64,000 nt of DNA, taken from the NCBI RefSeq assembly GCF_013394305.1, contig NZ_AP019810.1, positions 1,991,501 to 2,055,500 on the forward strand, given 5' to 3'. This DNA is from Enterococcus mundtii. Lineage in GTDB: Bacteria > Bacillota > Bacilli > Lactobacillales > Enterococcaceae. Positions 19,239 to 29,461 of the stretch are shown here, piece after piece (the first letter of the stretch is position 1; each line of letters begins with the position of its first letter). Position numbers and translations under genes: made by a program. The notes beneath the pieces are model-generated. The model searched no databases and was not told the DNA's origin. It worked only from the letters and a program-made list of their open reading frames with translations.

Positions 19239-19411
19239 TCTTCGATGTTTCAACTAATTTTTTTCGTTCTTCTAGTTCAATAGCGTGGCTTAGTGAAAGG
19301 GATTATCTGCTTATTTCCAGCGAGCGTCCACCACGATACCCTTTACTGATTGAAACGTTTTCTAAGAAATGATACTCTAAGGATAACAGATGAAAAAGAG
19401 GAGAATAACAT

Positions 19412-20710
19412 ATGAGGATCGTAATCGTCGGTGGCTCATTTGCGGGCATTCAGACAGCTATTTCTTTGCGCAACGACTGTCCAGAAAGTGAGATAATCAT
19501 TATTGAGAAGCAAGCGCGGATAGGTTTTATCCCGAATAGTGTCAATTTGATTTTAAAAGGGGAATTTCATGAAGAAGCCCATCATTATTGGATCACTAAA
19601 GAGCAATTGACTCAAGAACATCAGATAGCAGTACGGGTAGAAACAGAAGTGACTGCGCTAAACAGCGATAAAAACCAAATCCAATTAAATGATGGGGAAA
19701 TATTGTCTTTCGATTTTCTTGTGATTGCGACAGGCTCACAACAACGCTTCCGTTTTAGTACACAAGAAAACGACACGATTTGGACAATCAAAGATCCTAA
19801 AACTTCGCAACAATTCCAACAACGTATTGGAAATGCAAAAAAAATCGCAGTGGTCGGTGCAGGGCAAGTTGGCTTGGAACTCATCGAAGGATTAGTGAAC
19901 CTGGGAAAAGAACTTCATCTGTACGAAAGCCAATCGACAGTTTTATTCCGATATTTTGATCCAGAGATGATCAAGCCGTTGTATCGCGAGCTGAACAATC
20001 GAGGTATTCGATATTTCTTAAATGAACAAGTACAAGAAATCATTGAAGCAGAACAAACAAAGATCTTCACGGAAAAAAGAAGTGAGACGTATGATTTAGT
20101 CTTGTTAGCAAATTACACCCGACCAGATAATCAATTATGGGAAGAATCCTTGCGATTGAATGATGATGGGACGATCTGGGTAAATGACTACCTGCAAACA
20201 TCCCAGGAAAATATTTATGCTATTGGCGATGCCATCCAAGTAACCTATCGACCAACGCAAGAAAAGATGTACGTGTCTTTAGTCAACAATGCGATTCGAA
20301 CGGCGAAGATCGCCAGTAAAAATATCAGTGGGCAACAAAAGAAGGATTTAGGTACGTATCGTCCAATCGGTAATCACTGGTTCGGACATTATTTTGGGAG
20401 TGTCGGTTTAACAGAAAGCGAAAGTATCTTTTATGCTGGGGAAATCAACACACAATATTTAACCACCAGAGCTTCTGCTGCGAATCAGGAGTTGATCCAA
20501 ATAAAAGTGCTATTGACGGAAGAAGGAAAACTGATTGGCGCGCAATGTCATAGCCAAGCAGTTATTTTCTATCTTTTAGACCGACTGACTTTAGCAGTTG
20601 AGGAAGGATGGACACTCGCAGACCTGGAAGCGCGCGAATTCTTCTTTCAACCAGAGTATCGAGCGCCAACAGCTCTTGTAAAGGTGGTTGATTCTTTCGA
20701 TGAAGATTGA
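19412..20710 (+). CDS. FAD/NAD(P)-dependent oxidoreductase, NADH oxidase-like
   Basis: The 432-aa flavoprotein has an N-terminal FAD Rossmann motif ('IVIVGGSFAGIQTAISL'), an internal NAD motif ('IAVVGAGQVGLELIEGL', about 148-164) and an FAD-contact block 'IYAIGDAIQV'. This is the layout of NADH oxidase/peroxidase and CoA-disulfide reductase. The redox-active Cys of those enzymes (normally about residue 42 in S-x-x-x-C) is absent; the region reads 'IGFIPNSVNLIL', so a peroxidase or disulfide reductase mechanism is unlikely. AGAGGAG precedes ATG 19412. The gene end overlaps the start of an Mga-like regulator, suggesting a functional pair. Confidence 0.82.
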   Translation: MRIVIVGGSFAGIQTAISLRNDCPESEIIIIEKQARIGFIPNSVNLILKGEFHEEAHHYWITKEQLTQEHQIAVRVETEVTALNSDKNQIQLNDGEILSFDFLVIATGSQQRFRFSTQENDTIWTIKDPKTSQQFQQRIGNAKKIAVVGAGQVGLELIEGLVNLGKELHLYESQSTVLFRYFDPEMIKPLYRELNNRGIRYFLNEQVQEIIEAEQTKIFTEKRSETYDLVLLANYTRPDNQLWEESLRLNDDGTIWVNDYLQTSQENIYAIGDAIQVTYRPTQEKMYVSLVNNAIRTAKIASKNISGQQKKDLGTYRPIGNHWFGHYFGSVGLTESESIFYAGEINTQYLTTRASAANQELIQIKVLLTEEGKLIGAQCHSQAVIFYLLDRLTLAVEEGWTLADLEAREFFFQPEYRAPTALVKVVDSFDED

Positions 20711-22160
20711 AGAATTTTTAGAAAAAAAAGAGCAAATCCAAATTGAGATTTTACGAATGCTTGTATTAGAAGGTGGTTCCGCTTCAATCAATGAGTTGCG
20801 CTCCTCTGTGAAATTATCAAAATCTGCCTTCGACCAATATATCGAAGACCTTGAATTGATCGGTCGTATGATGAAAACAAAGATTTCTGTCCGAAAAAAT
20901 GAATTTCAAGTCGTCCTTGAATTAGATGAGCATACGAGTTTAGAAAAAATCATGCTTTTTTTGGTACAACAAAGCGTGAAATATCAGATCTTGACGTATC
21001 TTCTTGAACACCAACAAGCTTCAAGTGTTCGTTTGGCAACAGCTTTTACGATCAGTGAATCCTCTGTCTTTAGGAAAACCAAAGAATTGAATCAGCTATT
21101 GAAAGAGTTCTCTCTACAGATAAAGAATGGACAAATCCAAGGAGAAGAGCTCCAGATCCGTTATTTTTATTATTCCTTATTTCAATTTTTCCCAGAGTCA
21201 CAAAGACCACAGTATTTACAAGATACTCCAGATAAGCGTCCGTTGATAGTAGGATTGGCGCATGTGTTGAATACAACTTTTTCCCCACAATCATCGACAA
21301 AAATTGCGACATGGATCGGTATTACACGGAAAAGGTTACTGTCAGATAAGATGAAGTTTTCTAGTACAAAAGAGAAAAAAGAAATATACCAAGAGGATCA
21401 ACTGTACCAGACCATCCATCCGGTGATTTCCTTATATCTTAGTCGAACAGCAGCTGATGTTACGGCGTATGAGTCGATGATGTTTTATAGTTTTCTCGTT
21501 ACTTTCTCGGTACTGGAGGAAGAGACATTTTATCAATACGAGTTGACTCGTAGCAAAAAGTTACCTACAGCGGTGTTGGATACGTATATTCGAGAAACCA
21601 TGCTGTGGCATTATCGACCAAGGCGTCTAAAAATCAAGGAAGAGAAAACAATTGGGTATCACTTGGCACAAATCAATAATGAGTTATACTTTTTTTCTGG
21701 CTATTTAACCATCTATGATCCGCCACACTTACTCATCCAACAACAACGGATGTTGGGTGATTCGTTGACTCAATTACTTGAACGATTGAAAAAAACGACA
21801 GTCGAACAGCTTCCTATGAAAAAATTGACCAATCAAGTTTTGGATAATCTGATGAGTCAATACGCGAATATTTTGATGATGATCGATTTCTATATTGAAA
21901 AATCTGTGGTTATTGGCATTGATCTACAATCATTACCGATCTATCGGGTTGCTTTCCAACAGTTCTTGATTCGAGAGTTAAAGGGGATCAGCGGGATCGT
22001 GATCGAAGAAGTCCAACCAGAAAAAAGTTATGATTTTGTGATCACCTTCAATCAGGATAAAAAAGGTCAAGAGTACTATTATCTATCGGAGTTTGCTTCA
22101 AGTTATGATATTTTAAGGTTAAAGCAAAAAATCGAGCAAGAAAAAAAAGCCAAAAATTAA
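20700..22160 (+). CDS. Mga-family helix-turn-helix regulator
   Basis: This 486-aa protein has an N-terminal HTH ('GSASINELRSSVKLSKSAFDQYI'), a second Mga HTH ('ASSVRLATAFTISESSVFRKTKEL', about 105-128) and a C-terminal EIIB-like end, matching the Mga/PRD family. ATG 20700 overlaps the stop of the oxidoreductase gene (stop at 20708-20710), so the two are translationally coupled; an in-frame TTG at 20688 lies closer to AAAGGTGG and is the alternative. It is followed by a terminator before the glycerol operon. Possible targets are its partner oxidoreductase or the downstream glp genes. Confidence 0.75.
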   Translation: MKIEEFLEKKEQIQIEILRMLVLEGGSASINELRSSVKLSKSAFDQYIEDLELIGRMMKTKISVRKNEFQVVLELDEHTSLEKIMLFLVQQSVKYQILTYLLEHQQASSVRLATAFTISESSVFRKTKELNQLLKEFSLQIKNGQIQGEELQIRYFYYSLFQFFPESQRPQYLQDTPDKRPLIVGLAHVLNTTFSPQSSTKIATWIGITRKRLLSDKMKFSSTKEKKEIYQEDQLYQTIHPVISLYLSRTAADVTAYESMMFYSFLVTFSVLEEETFYQYELTRSKKLPTAVLDTYIRETMLWHYRPRRLKIKEEKTIGYHLAQINNELYFFSGYLTIYDPPHLLIQQQRMLGDSLTQLLERLKKTTVEQLPMKKLTNQVLDNLMSQYANILMMIDFYIEKSVVIGIDLQSLPIYRVAFQQFLIRELKGISGIVIEEVQPEKSYDFVITFNQDKKGQEYYYLSEFASSYDILRLKQKIEQEKKAKN

Positions 22161-22205
22161 AAAACTGTCAAAAAAAAAGTGAATTGCTATTTTTTTGGCA
22201 GTTTC
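22161..22205 (+). terminator. Terminator after the Mga-like gene
   Basis: AAACTGTCAAAAAAA pairs with TTTTTTTGGCAGTTT (one G-U pair) around a short loop. The T-rich 3' arm makes it a plausible intrinsic terminator. Confidence 0.6.
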
Positions 22206-22236
22206 TACTCCTTAAATAGGTGTACCATAAAAGTAG

Positions 22237-23769
<1,533 letters not shown>

Positions 23770-23785
23770 AGGGAGGGAACACAAG

Positions 23786-25609
23786 ATGTTTTCAAAAAAA
23801 ACAAGACAAGATAACATTGACCACATGAAACAAGAAGAATTAGATCTTTTGATTATTGGGGGCGGAATCACTGGTGCAGGTGTAGCAATCCAAGCAGCTG
23901 CTTCAGGTATTAAAACCGGTTTGATCGAAATGCAGGATTTTGCAGAAGGAACTTCTTCACGCTCAACCAAGTTAGTTCATGGGGGGATTCGTTACCTAAA
24001 AACGTTTGACGTTGAAGTGGTCGCAGATACAGTAGGCGAACGTGCAGTGGTACAACAAGTGGCACCGCATATCCCTAAACCAGATCCGATGTTGTTGCCG
24101 ATTTATGAAGGAGAAGGCGCAACGACATTCAATATGTTTTCTGTAAAAGTAGCGATGGATCTTTATGATAAATTAGCAAAAGTAACTGGAACGAAGTATG
24201 AAAACTATACGTTGACACCTGAAGAAGTTCTTGAACGTGAGCCGTTTCTTAAAAAAGATGGCTTAACAGGTGCCGGTGTTTACTTGGATTTCCGGAATAA
24301 TGATTCCCGTTTAGTGATCGATAATATCAAAAAAGCGGCAGAAGACGGAGCATATCTGGTCAGCAAAATGAAAGCTACCGGTTTTATCTATGAAGGTGAC
24401 CAGATCATCGGAGTCAAAGCGCGTGATTTGTTAAGTGATGAAGTCATTGAGATCCGAGCAAAAGTAGTGATCAACACAAGTGGACCATGGGTGGACAAGA
24501 TCCGTAACCTGAACTTCAAGCGTGCGATCTCACCAAAAATGCGTCCGACAAAAGGCGTCCATTTAGTAGTAGACGCGAAGAAACTGCCTGTGCCACAGCC
24601 TACTTATTTCGATACAGGAAAACAAGATGGTCGGATGGTCTTTGCGATTCCTCGTGAAAACAAAACGTATTTTGGGACAACAGATACCGATTACCAAGGC
24701 GATTTTACAGACCCTCAAGTAACACAGGAAGATGTGGATTACTTACTAGACGTGATCAATCATCGTTATCCAGAAGCAAATATCACTTTGGCTGATATCG
24801 AATCAAGTTGGGCAGGATTACGTCCGTTATTGATCGGCAATGCTGGTTCTGACTACAACGGTGGTGATAACGGTTCGATCTCTGATAAAAGTTTCCGTAA
24901 AGTCGTTGATACGGTGACGGATTACAAAGAAAGCAAGGTATCACGAGTAGAAGTCGAAGATGTGTTGAATCATTTAGAAAGTAGTCGTGATGAAAAAGCA
25001 CCATCCACTGTTTCTCGCGGTAGTTCATTAGAACGTGAACCAGATGGACTAGTTACTTTATCTGGTGGTAAAATCACCGATTATCGCAAAATGGCAGAAG
25101 GCGCGATGAAATTGATCCGTCAACTGTTACAAGAAGAGTATGGTGTAACTGTAAAAGAGATTGATTCCAAGACTTATTCGATCTCAGGCGGCGATTTTGA
25201 TCCGACGAAACAAGAAGAAATGGTCGAAGAATATACAAAAATCGGTGTGGAAGCAGGTCTTGATGAAAAAGATGCTGCATATATCGCAGATTTCTATGGA
25301 ACAAATGCGAAACACATCTTTGAATTAGCAAAAGAAATGAATCCTTATCCAGGATTGACTTTGGCAGAATCTGCGCGTCTGCGTTACGGATTAGAAAACG
25401 AAATGGTCTTAGTTCCAGGTGACTATTTGATTCGCCGTACCAACCATCTACTTTTTGAAAGAGATCAGTTAGATGCCATCAAACAACCGATCATTGATGC
25501 GATTGCTGCATACTTTGAATGGACAGACGAAGAAAAAGAACGTGAAACACAACATTTAGAGCAACTGATCGCTGAGTCAGACTTACGTGACCTGAAAGGA
25601 GAAAAATAA
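23786..25609 (+). CDS. glpO: Alpha-glycerophosphate oxidase
   Basis: This 607-aa FAD enzyme oxidises glycerol-3-phosphate to dihydroxyacetone phosphate using O2 and releases H2O2. It has the FAD motif 'LDLLIIGGGITGAGVAIQ' (about 14-31), 'GTSSRSTKLVHGGIRYL' and C-terminal DAO-type domain. Length and the extra ~50-residue insert (about 395-420, 'SSRDEKAPSTVSRG') match the soluble oxidases of enterococci and streptococci rather than the membrane GlpD dehydrogenases. GGGAGGG lies before ATG 23786, 16 bases after glpK. Works with glpK and glpF. Confidence 0.96.
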   Translation: MFSKKTRQDNIDHMKQEELDLLIIGGGITGAGVAIQAAASGIKTGLIEMQDFAEGTSSRSTKLVHGGIRYLKTFDVEVVADTVGERAVVQQVAPHIPKPDPMLLPIYEGEGATTFNMFSVKVAMDLYDKLAKVTGTKYENYTLTPEEVLEREPFLKKDGLTGAGVYLDFRNNDSRLVIDNIKKAAEDGAYLVSKMKATGFIYEGDQIIGVKARDLLSDEVIEIRAKVVINTSGPWVDKIRNLNFKRAISPKMRPTKGVHLVVDAKKLPVPQPTYFDTGKQDGRMVFAIPRENKTYFGTTDTDYQGDFTDPQVTQEDVDYLLDVINHRYPEANITLADIESSWAGLRPLLIGNAGSDYNGGDNGSISDKSFRKVVDTVTDYKESKVSRVEVEDVLNHLESSRDEKAPSTVSRGSSLEREPDGLVTLSGGKITDYRKMAEGAMKLIRQLLQEEYGVTVKEIDSKTYSISGGDFDPTKQEEMVEEYTKIGVEAGLDEKDAAYIADFYGTNAKHIFELAKEMNPYPGLTLAESARLRYGLENEMVLVPGDYLIRRTNHLLFERDQLDAIKQPIIDAIAAYFEWTDEEKERETQHLEQLIAESDLRDLKGEK

Positions 25610-25610
25610 A

Positions 25611-26327
25611 ATGAATGCAGACATGACCCAAATCATGGGGGAATTTATTGGAACGATGATTTTGATCCTTTTAGGGGACGGCGTATGTGCAGCAGTGAAT
25701 TTAAACAAAAGTAAAGCGCAAGCCTCCGGTTGGATCGTCATTGCATTTGGTTGGGCAATGGCTGTTACGATGGCAGTATTTATTTCAGGATTCATGGGAC
25801 CCGCTCATTTAAATCCTGCGGTGACACTTGGGATGGCAATGACAGGGGCAATCGGTTGGAATTTGGTTTTCCCATTCATCATCGCGCAATTACTAGGTGC
25901 AATCGTCGGTGCGGTACTTGTTTGGTTATCTTATTTGCCACATTGGTCAGCAACAAAGGATCAAGGGGCAATCTTAGGAACCTTTGCGACTGGACCAGCC
26001 ATCCGCAACTATCCTGCTAACTTTATTACAGAGTTGATCGGTACGTTCGTTTTAGTCTTAGGACTATTGGCATTTGGCCAAACAGAATTTGCGGGTGGAA
26101 CAAATGTCTTTGCTGTTGGAGGATTGATTTTAGCTATCGGGTTATCACTAGGTGGTTCAACAGGATATGCGATCAATCCAGCTCGTGATCTAGGTCCACG
26201 TATCGCTCATGCGATTTTACCAATCGCTAATAAAGGTGGTTCTGACTGGGGTTATTCATGGGTACCGATTGCAGGACCAATGGTTGGTGCAATCGTCGCA
26301 GTAGGTATGTACACGTTGATGGTTTAA
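25611..26327 (+). CDS. glpF: Glycerol uptake facilitator
   Basis: The 238-aa aquaglyceroporin has six membrane helices and the two half-helix motifs: 'AHLNPAVTLGM' and 'AINPARDLGPR'. Asp after the second NPA-R marks a glycerol channel rather than a water channel. AAAGGAG precedes ATG 25611, which begins one base after the glpO stop codon, so the two are coupled. Last gene of the operon; a strong bidirectional terminator follows. Confidence 0.96.
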   Translation: MNADMTQIMGEFIGTMILILLGDGVCAAVNLNKSKAQASGWIVIAFGWAMAVTMAVFISGFMGPAHLNPAVTLGMAMTGAIGWNLVFPFIIAQLLGAIVGAVLVWLSYLPHWSATKDQGAILGTFATGPAIRNYPANFITELIGTFVLVLGLLAFGQTEFAGGTNVFAVGGLILAIGLSLGGSTGYAINPARDLGPRIAHAILPIANKGGSDWGYSWVPIAGPMVGAIVAVGMYTLMV

Positions 26328-26352
26328 TGAAATAAATTTTCTATATTAAAAT

Positions 26353-26397
26353 AAATGGTTCTCTTGGTCGTTATTCACAAACCAAGAGAACCATTTT
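26353..26397. terminator. Bidirectional terminator between glpF and fucO
   Basis: AAATGGTTCTCTTGG (26353-26367) pairs perfectly with CCAAGAGAACCATTT (26382-26396), flanked by T-rich sequence on the plus strand, between convergent genes. Confidence 0.93.
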
Positions 26398-26439
26398 TAA
26401 TTGATCAGTCAAGTCGTAACAACAAGAGAGTCGATAAAC

Positions 26440-27591
26440 TTACATCAAGCTTTGATAGATGTCAATGATCTCTGACACGTTCGTTTCTCTTGGATTTCCT
26501 GGGGTACAGACATCATTGAACGCATCTTCAGCAATTTTTGCAATATCCGCTTCTTTGACACCTAGTTCGGAGATCGTCGCAGGGATGCCAACTTTCTTCG
26601 ATAAAGCGTCAATCGCTTCACAAGCGGCATCACGAATATCTTGGATGGAACGAGATTCTGCGTCTTTAATGTTCAGTGCCTTCGCGATTTCTCGATATTT
26701 ATTGCCTGTAAACTCTTTATTGTATTTCATGACCGTTGGTAATAAGGCAGCGCAAGCGACACCGTGGGGGATGTCATACCATGCGGATAATGGATGAGCC
26801 ATTCCATGCACAAGACCTAAACCAACATTTGAAAAACCCATTCCTGCAAGGTACTGTCCTAAAGCCATATCTTCTCGACCTTTTGGATCACCATTCACGG
26901 AATCGGCTAAACTACGACCGATAATCTCAATGGCTTTGAGATGGAACATATCACTCATTTCCCATGAACCTTTCGTGATCAATCCCTCGATAGCATGAGT
27001 CATCGCATCCATCCCAGTTGCCGCACACAAGGCTTTCGGCATGCCCATCATCAAATCACTGTCAACAAAGGCAACGATTGGAATATCATGAGGATCAACA
27101 CATACAAATTTACGAGAACGCTCTTTGTCAGTGATCACATAGTTGATCGTGACTTCAGCGGCCGTACCAGAAGTCGTCGGAACAGCTAAGATCGGCAAGC
27201 TTGGATGTTTTGTATCTGCCACACCTTCTAGACTACGGACATCAGAAAACTCTGGATTCGTTACGATAATTCCAATGGCTTTGGCTGTGTCGATCGGCGA
27301 ACCTCCGCCAATTGCCAGGATCACATCCGCTTTTGCTTCTTGAACGAAAGTCACGCCCTCTTTGACATTCTCGATCGTTGGATTAGGTACGATACCGTCG
27401 TAGATTTCATAAGCAATCTCTGCCTCATCTAATAAGGTGGTGACTTTTGCTACGACACCGATTTTATGCAGCTCTTTATCGGTGATCACAACTGCTTTTT
27501 TGAAATTTCTTGCATGAAATTCCGTTGGGATAGCTGCAATAGCCCCTTTTCCATGATAGGATGTTTCATTTAAAATCATTCGATTTGCCAT
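26440..27591 (-). CDS. fucO: Lactaldehyde reductase (iron-containing alcohol dehydrogenase)
   Basis: The 383-aa group III alcohol dehydrogenase reduces L-lactaldehyde, made by RhaD, to 1,2-propanediol with NADH. Visible: NAD-binding 'ILAIGGGSPIDTAKAIG', and the iron ligands in 'GMDAMTHAIEG' (Asp, His), 'GLVHGMAHPLSA' (His) and 'YDIPHGVACA' (His). Length equals E. coli FucO. It is the last gene of the rhamnose operon, 5 bases after the acetyltransferase gene, so it serves the rhamnose pathway here; fucose genes are absent from the window. Confidence 0.92.
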   Translation of the reverse strand: MANRMILNETSYHGKGAIAAIPTEFHARNFKKAVVITDKELHKIGVVAKVTTLLDEAEIAYEIYDGIVPNPTIENVKEGVTFVQEAKADVILAIGGGSPIDTAKAIGIIVTNPEFSDVRSLEGVADTKHPSLPILAVPTTSGTAAEVTINYVITDKERSRKFVCVDPHDIPIVAFVDSDLMMGMPKALCAATGMDAMTHAIEGLITKGSWEMSDMFHLKAIEIIGRSLADSVNGDPKGREDMALGQYLAGMGFSNVGLGLVHGMAHPLSAWYDIPHGVACAALLPTVMKYNKEFTGNKYREIAKALNIKDAESRSIQDIRDAACEAIDALSKKVGIPATISELGVKEADIAKIAEDAFNDVCTPGNPRETNVSEIIDIYQSLM

Positions 27592-27596
27592 TTGAT

Positions 27597-28238
27597 TTAC
27601 TCTCCTTTAGGTAGGTCGGTTTCAGAAATTATATATTCTGATGGATAACGCAGTTTTTTGAAATAATAGGTGCGATCCTTTTTATTGAATGTTCGCACCA
27701 CATGACAAGGATTTCCTACTGCTAAAGAATTAGCTGGGATATCCTTCGTGACGACACTTCCAGCTCCAATCACTACATGATCACCGATTGTCACCCCGGG
27801 CAGTATGGATGTATTTGCACCGATCCAGACGTTGTCGCCGATCGTAACAGGCGCCCCAAATTCTGCTTGGTACTCTTGACGTAAAACAGGATCTAAGGCA
27901 TGGCCGGCTGTGTAGATCCCCACATTTGGAGCAAGTAAGACATCCTTACCAATCGTGATCGGAGCAACATCAAGTAACGTGCAATTATTATTGGCTAAAA
28001 AGTTTTCTCCAACGGTGATGTTGATTCCATAGTCGCAATGAAAGGGTTGTTCAACAAAGAGTTTGTCCCCAGTTTGCTTGAACATTTTTTTGATCAATTG
28101 CTGACGCTCAGATAATTTTCGAGGATGGATATGATTGAATTCATAAAGGAGATCTCTCGTGACCAAACGAAGCTGCAATAATTCTTCATCTTGACGATAG
28201 ACCTCACCAGCAATCATTTTTTCGACATTGGATTTCAT
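27597..28238 (-). CDS. Sugar O-acetyltransferase (LacA/Maa type)
   Basis: The 213-aa left-handed beta-helix enzyme has the hexapeptide repeats ('APNVGIYTAGHALDP', 'ITIGDNVWIGANTSILPGV', first residues approximate) and the catalytic His in 'TAGHALDP'. Family members transfer acetyl from acetyl-CoA to maltose, glucose or galactosides, often to detoxify non-metabolised sugars. ATG 28238 follows GAGGTG; a GTG at 28250 is the alternative. It sits between rhaD and fucO in the rhamnose operon, which is unusual; a role in acetylating excess rhamnose or a by-product is only a guess. Confidence 0.87.
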   Translation of the reverse strand: MKSNVEKMIAGEVYRQDEELLQLRLVTRDLLYEFNHIHPRKLSERQQLIKKMFKQTGDKLFVEQPFHCDYGINITVGENFLANNNCTLLDVAPITIGKDVLLAPNVGIYTAGHALDPVLRQEYQAEFGAPVTIGDNVWIGANTSILPGVTIGDHVVIGAGSVVTKDIPANSLAVGNPCHVVRTFNKKDRTYYFKKLRYPSEYIISETDLPKGE

Positions 28239-28255
28239 TTTGCACCTCACGATTG

Positions 28256-29080
28256 TTAATCGTTCAAATAGCCAGCACGTGGGACAACCCTAAACGCATC
28301 AGCCAGTAATTTCAAATTGTCATCTTCTAACGTTTGTTTGATTCCACCTTGGGCCATGACGATCGTATAGACTTGGGCAGCTTTTTCAGCTGTTTCGATC
28401 AAACCAAATGTTTCATCCATATCTTTTCCAGAACCATAGATTCCATGTTGTGGCCAAACGACTAAACGGGTTTCTTTCATTTTTGCGGCAGTTGCTTCGC
28501 CGATTTCATTCGAACCGGGAACTAACCATGGAATGACCGAGATACCTTCTGGAAAGACAACTAAGCACTCTGTACACATTTGCCATAATGTACGAGTCAA
28601 TTCGCGTTCAGAAAGTGGATGGCTAAAAGTCATGGCTAACAAGTGTGTTGCGTGACAATGCATGACGATGCGGTTATCTGGATCGACACTTAATCGAGCG
28701 ATATGGCTCATGAAATGACTTGGTAACTCAGAAGTCGGAACAGCATCAGGGCTTAATCCCCATAAAATGTCGATCGCATGACCATCTCCGGTCACACGGA
28801 TCAATCCAAGATTTTCTTCTGGCTCTGCCTGTACATTTTTAAAATATTTTCCAGACCCTGTCACTAAGAAATACCTTCCGGCTAATTGTTGGGCATCAAA
28901 TGGCAACGGCAGTGTTCGTAAAACTTTCGTAGGGTCGATAAAAGGTAAGACTTGTGCTTCTTCTAATAAGTAGGTGATATTCCCACCATTACGTTCATCC
29001 CATCCTAGGCGGTACATATTGGTTGTTGCTTGAATCATCTCTTGTACAAATGGAGCAGTGAGCATCGCTGATTTTTTCAC
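28256..29080 (-). CDS. rhaD: Rhamnulose-1-phosphate aldolase
   Basis: The class II aldolase cleaves L-rhamnulose-1-phosphate to DHAP and L-lactaldehyde. GTG 29080 with AGAGGTC upstream gives 274 residues, exactly the E. coli RhaD length, and puts the zinc ligands His141 and His143 ('MHCHATH') at the same numbers. 'WDERNGGN' near residue 25 is another family block. The open frame further upstream (to 29164) lacks homology. It follows rhaA after a ~370-bp gap holding two hairpin repeats. Confidence 0.95.
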   Translation of the reverse strand: MKKSAMLTAPFVQEMIQATTNMYRLGWDERNGGNITYLLEEAQVLPFIDPTKVLRTLPLPFDAQQLAGRYFLVTGSGKYFKNVQAEPEENLGLIRVTGDGHAIDILWGLSPDAVPTSELPSHFMSHIARLSVDPDNRIVMHCHATHLLAMTFSHPLSERELTRTLWQMCTECLVVFPEGISVIPWLVPGSNEIGEATAAKMKETRLVVWPQHGIYGSGKDMDETFGLIETAEKAAQVYTIVMAQGGIKQTLEDDNLKLLADAFRVVPRAGYLND

Positions 29081-29207
29081 GAGTGAGACCTCTTTTCTTT
29101 TTCTGATGAATAGAAAGAACATGTAGTATGTGGTTATTTTGTAAATCAACAGAAAGAACCTCAAAATCAGTTAGACGGATTCTCGAAGGCTTCTGTTGAT
29201 AGGTGAA

Positions 29208-29340
29208 GGGCTTTTTTTACAACTTGATAGATAGTGTTCATGAAGCAACACTTCGGTCATAAGCCAGAAAAATCAAAAATGAACCAGCCATTTTCGATTT
29301 TCTATTTTACTGCTCAGGTCAGAGCGCTTCTTTCACAACC
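29208..29340 (-). repeat. Intergenic hairpin repeat, rha copy 1
   Basis: First of two tandem copies in the rhaA-rhaD gap. It pairs GAAAAATC...ATG with CAT...GATTTTC around about 29290, with outer arms GAAGC and GCTTC. Its GTGTTC block recurs 118 bp later in copy 2. It is more degenerate than copy 2. On the minus strand it carries the family end block GAACAC. Confidence 0.55.
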
Positions 29341-29461
29341 TGTGATAAACGGTGTTCGAAAGCCAGCTCCTTCAATATTAAGTCAAAAATCGAAAAAATA
29401 TGAGGAACTATTTTCTCGATTTCCGTCTTAATACTCGGAGCTAAACGGCTTTCTCACAACC
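29334..29461 (-). repeat. Intergenic hairpin repeat, rha copy 2
   Basis: A ~100-base imperfect hairpin: GAAAGCC, CTCC, TATTAAG and AAATCGA on the left pair with TCGATTT, CTTAATA, GGAG and GGCTTTC on the right. Minus-strand reading gives GGTTGTGAGAAAGCC, then TTAGCTCCGAG, later TTGAAGGAGCT and CGAACACCGTTTATC, the same blocks as the copy at 56.2 kb. Its outer GGTTGTGA contains the rhaA stop codon. Confidence 0.65.

Noticed and set aside
29208-29461. CRISPR array
   Set aside because: Only two units of ~118 bp with internal hairpins and no short identical repeats or spacers.
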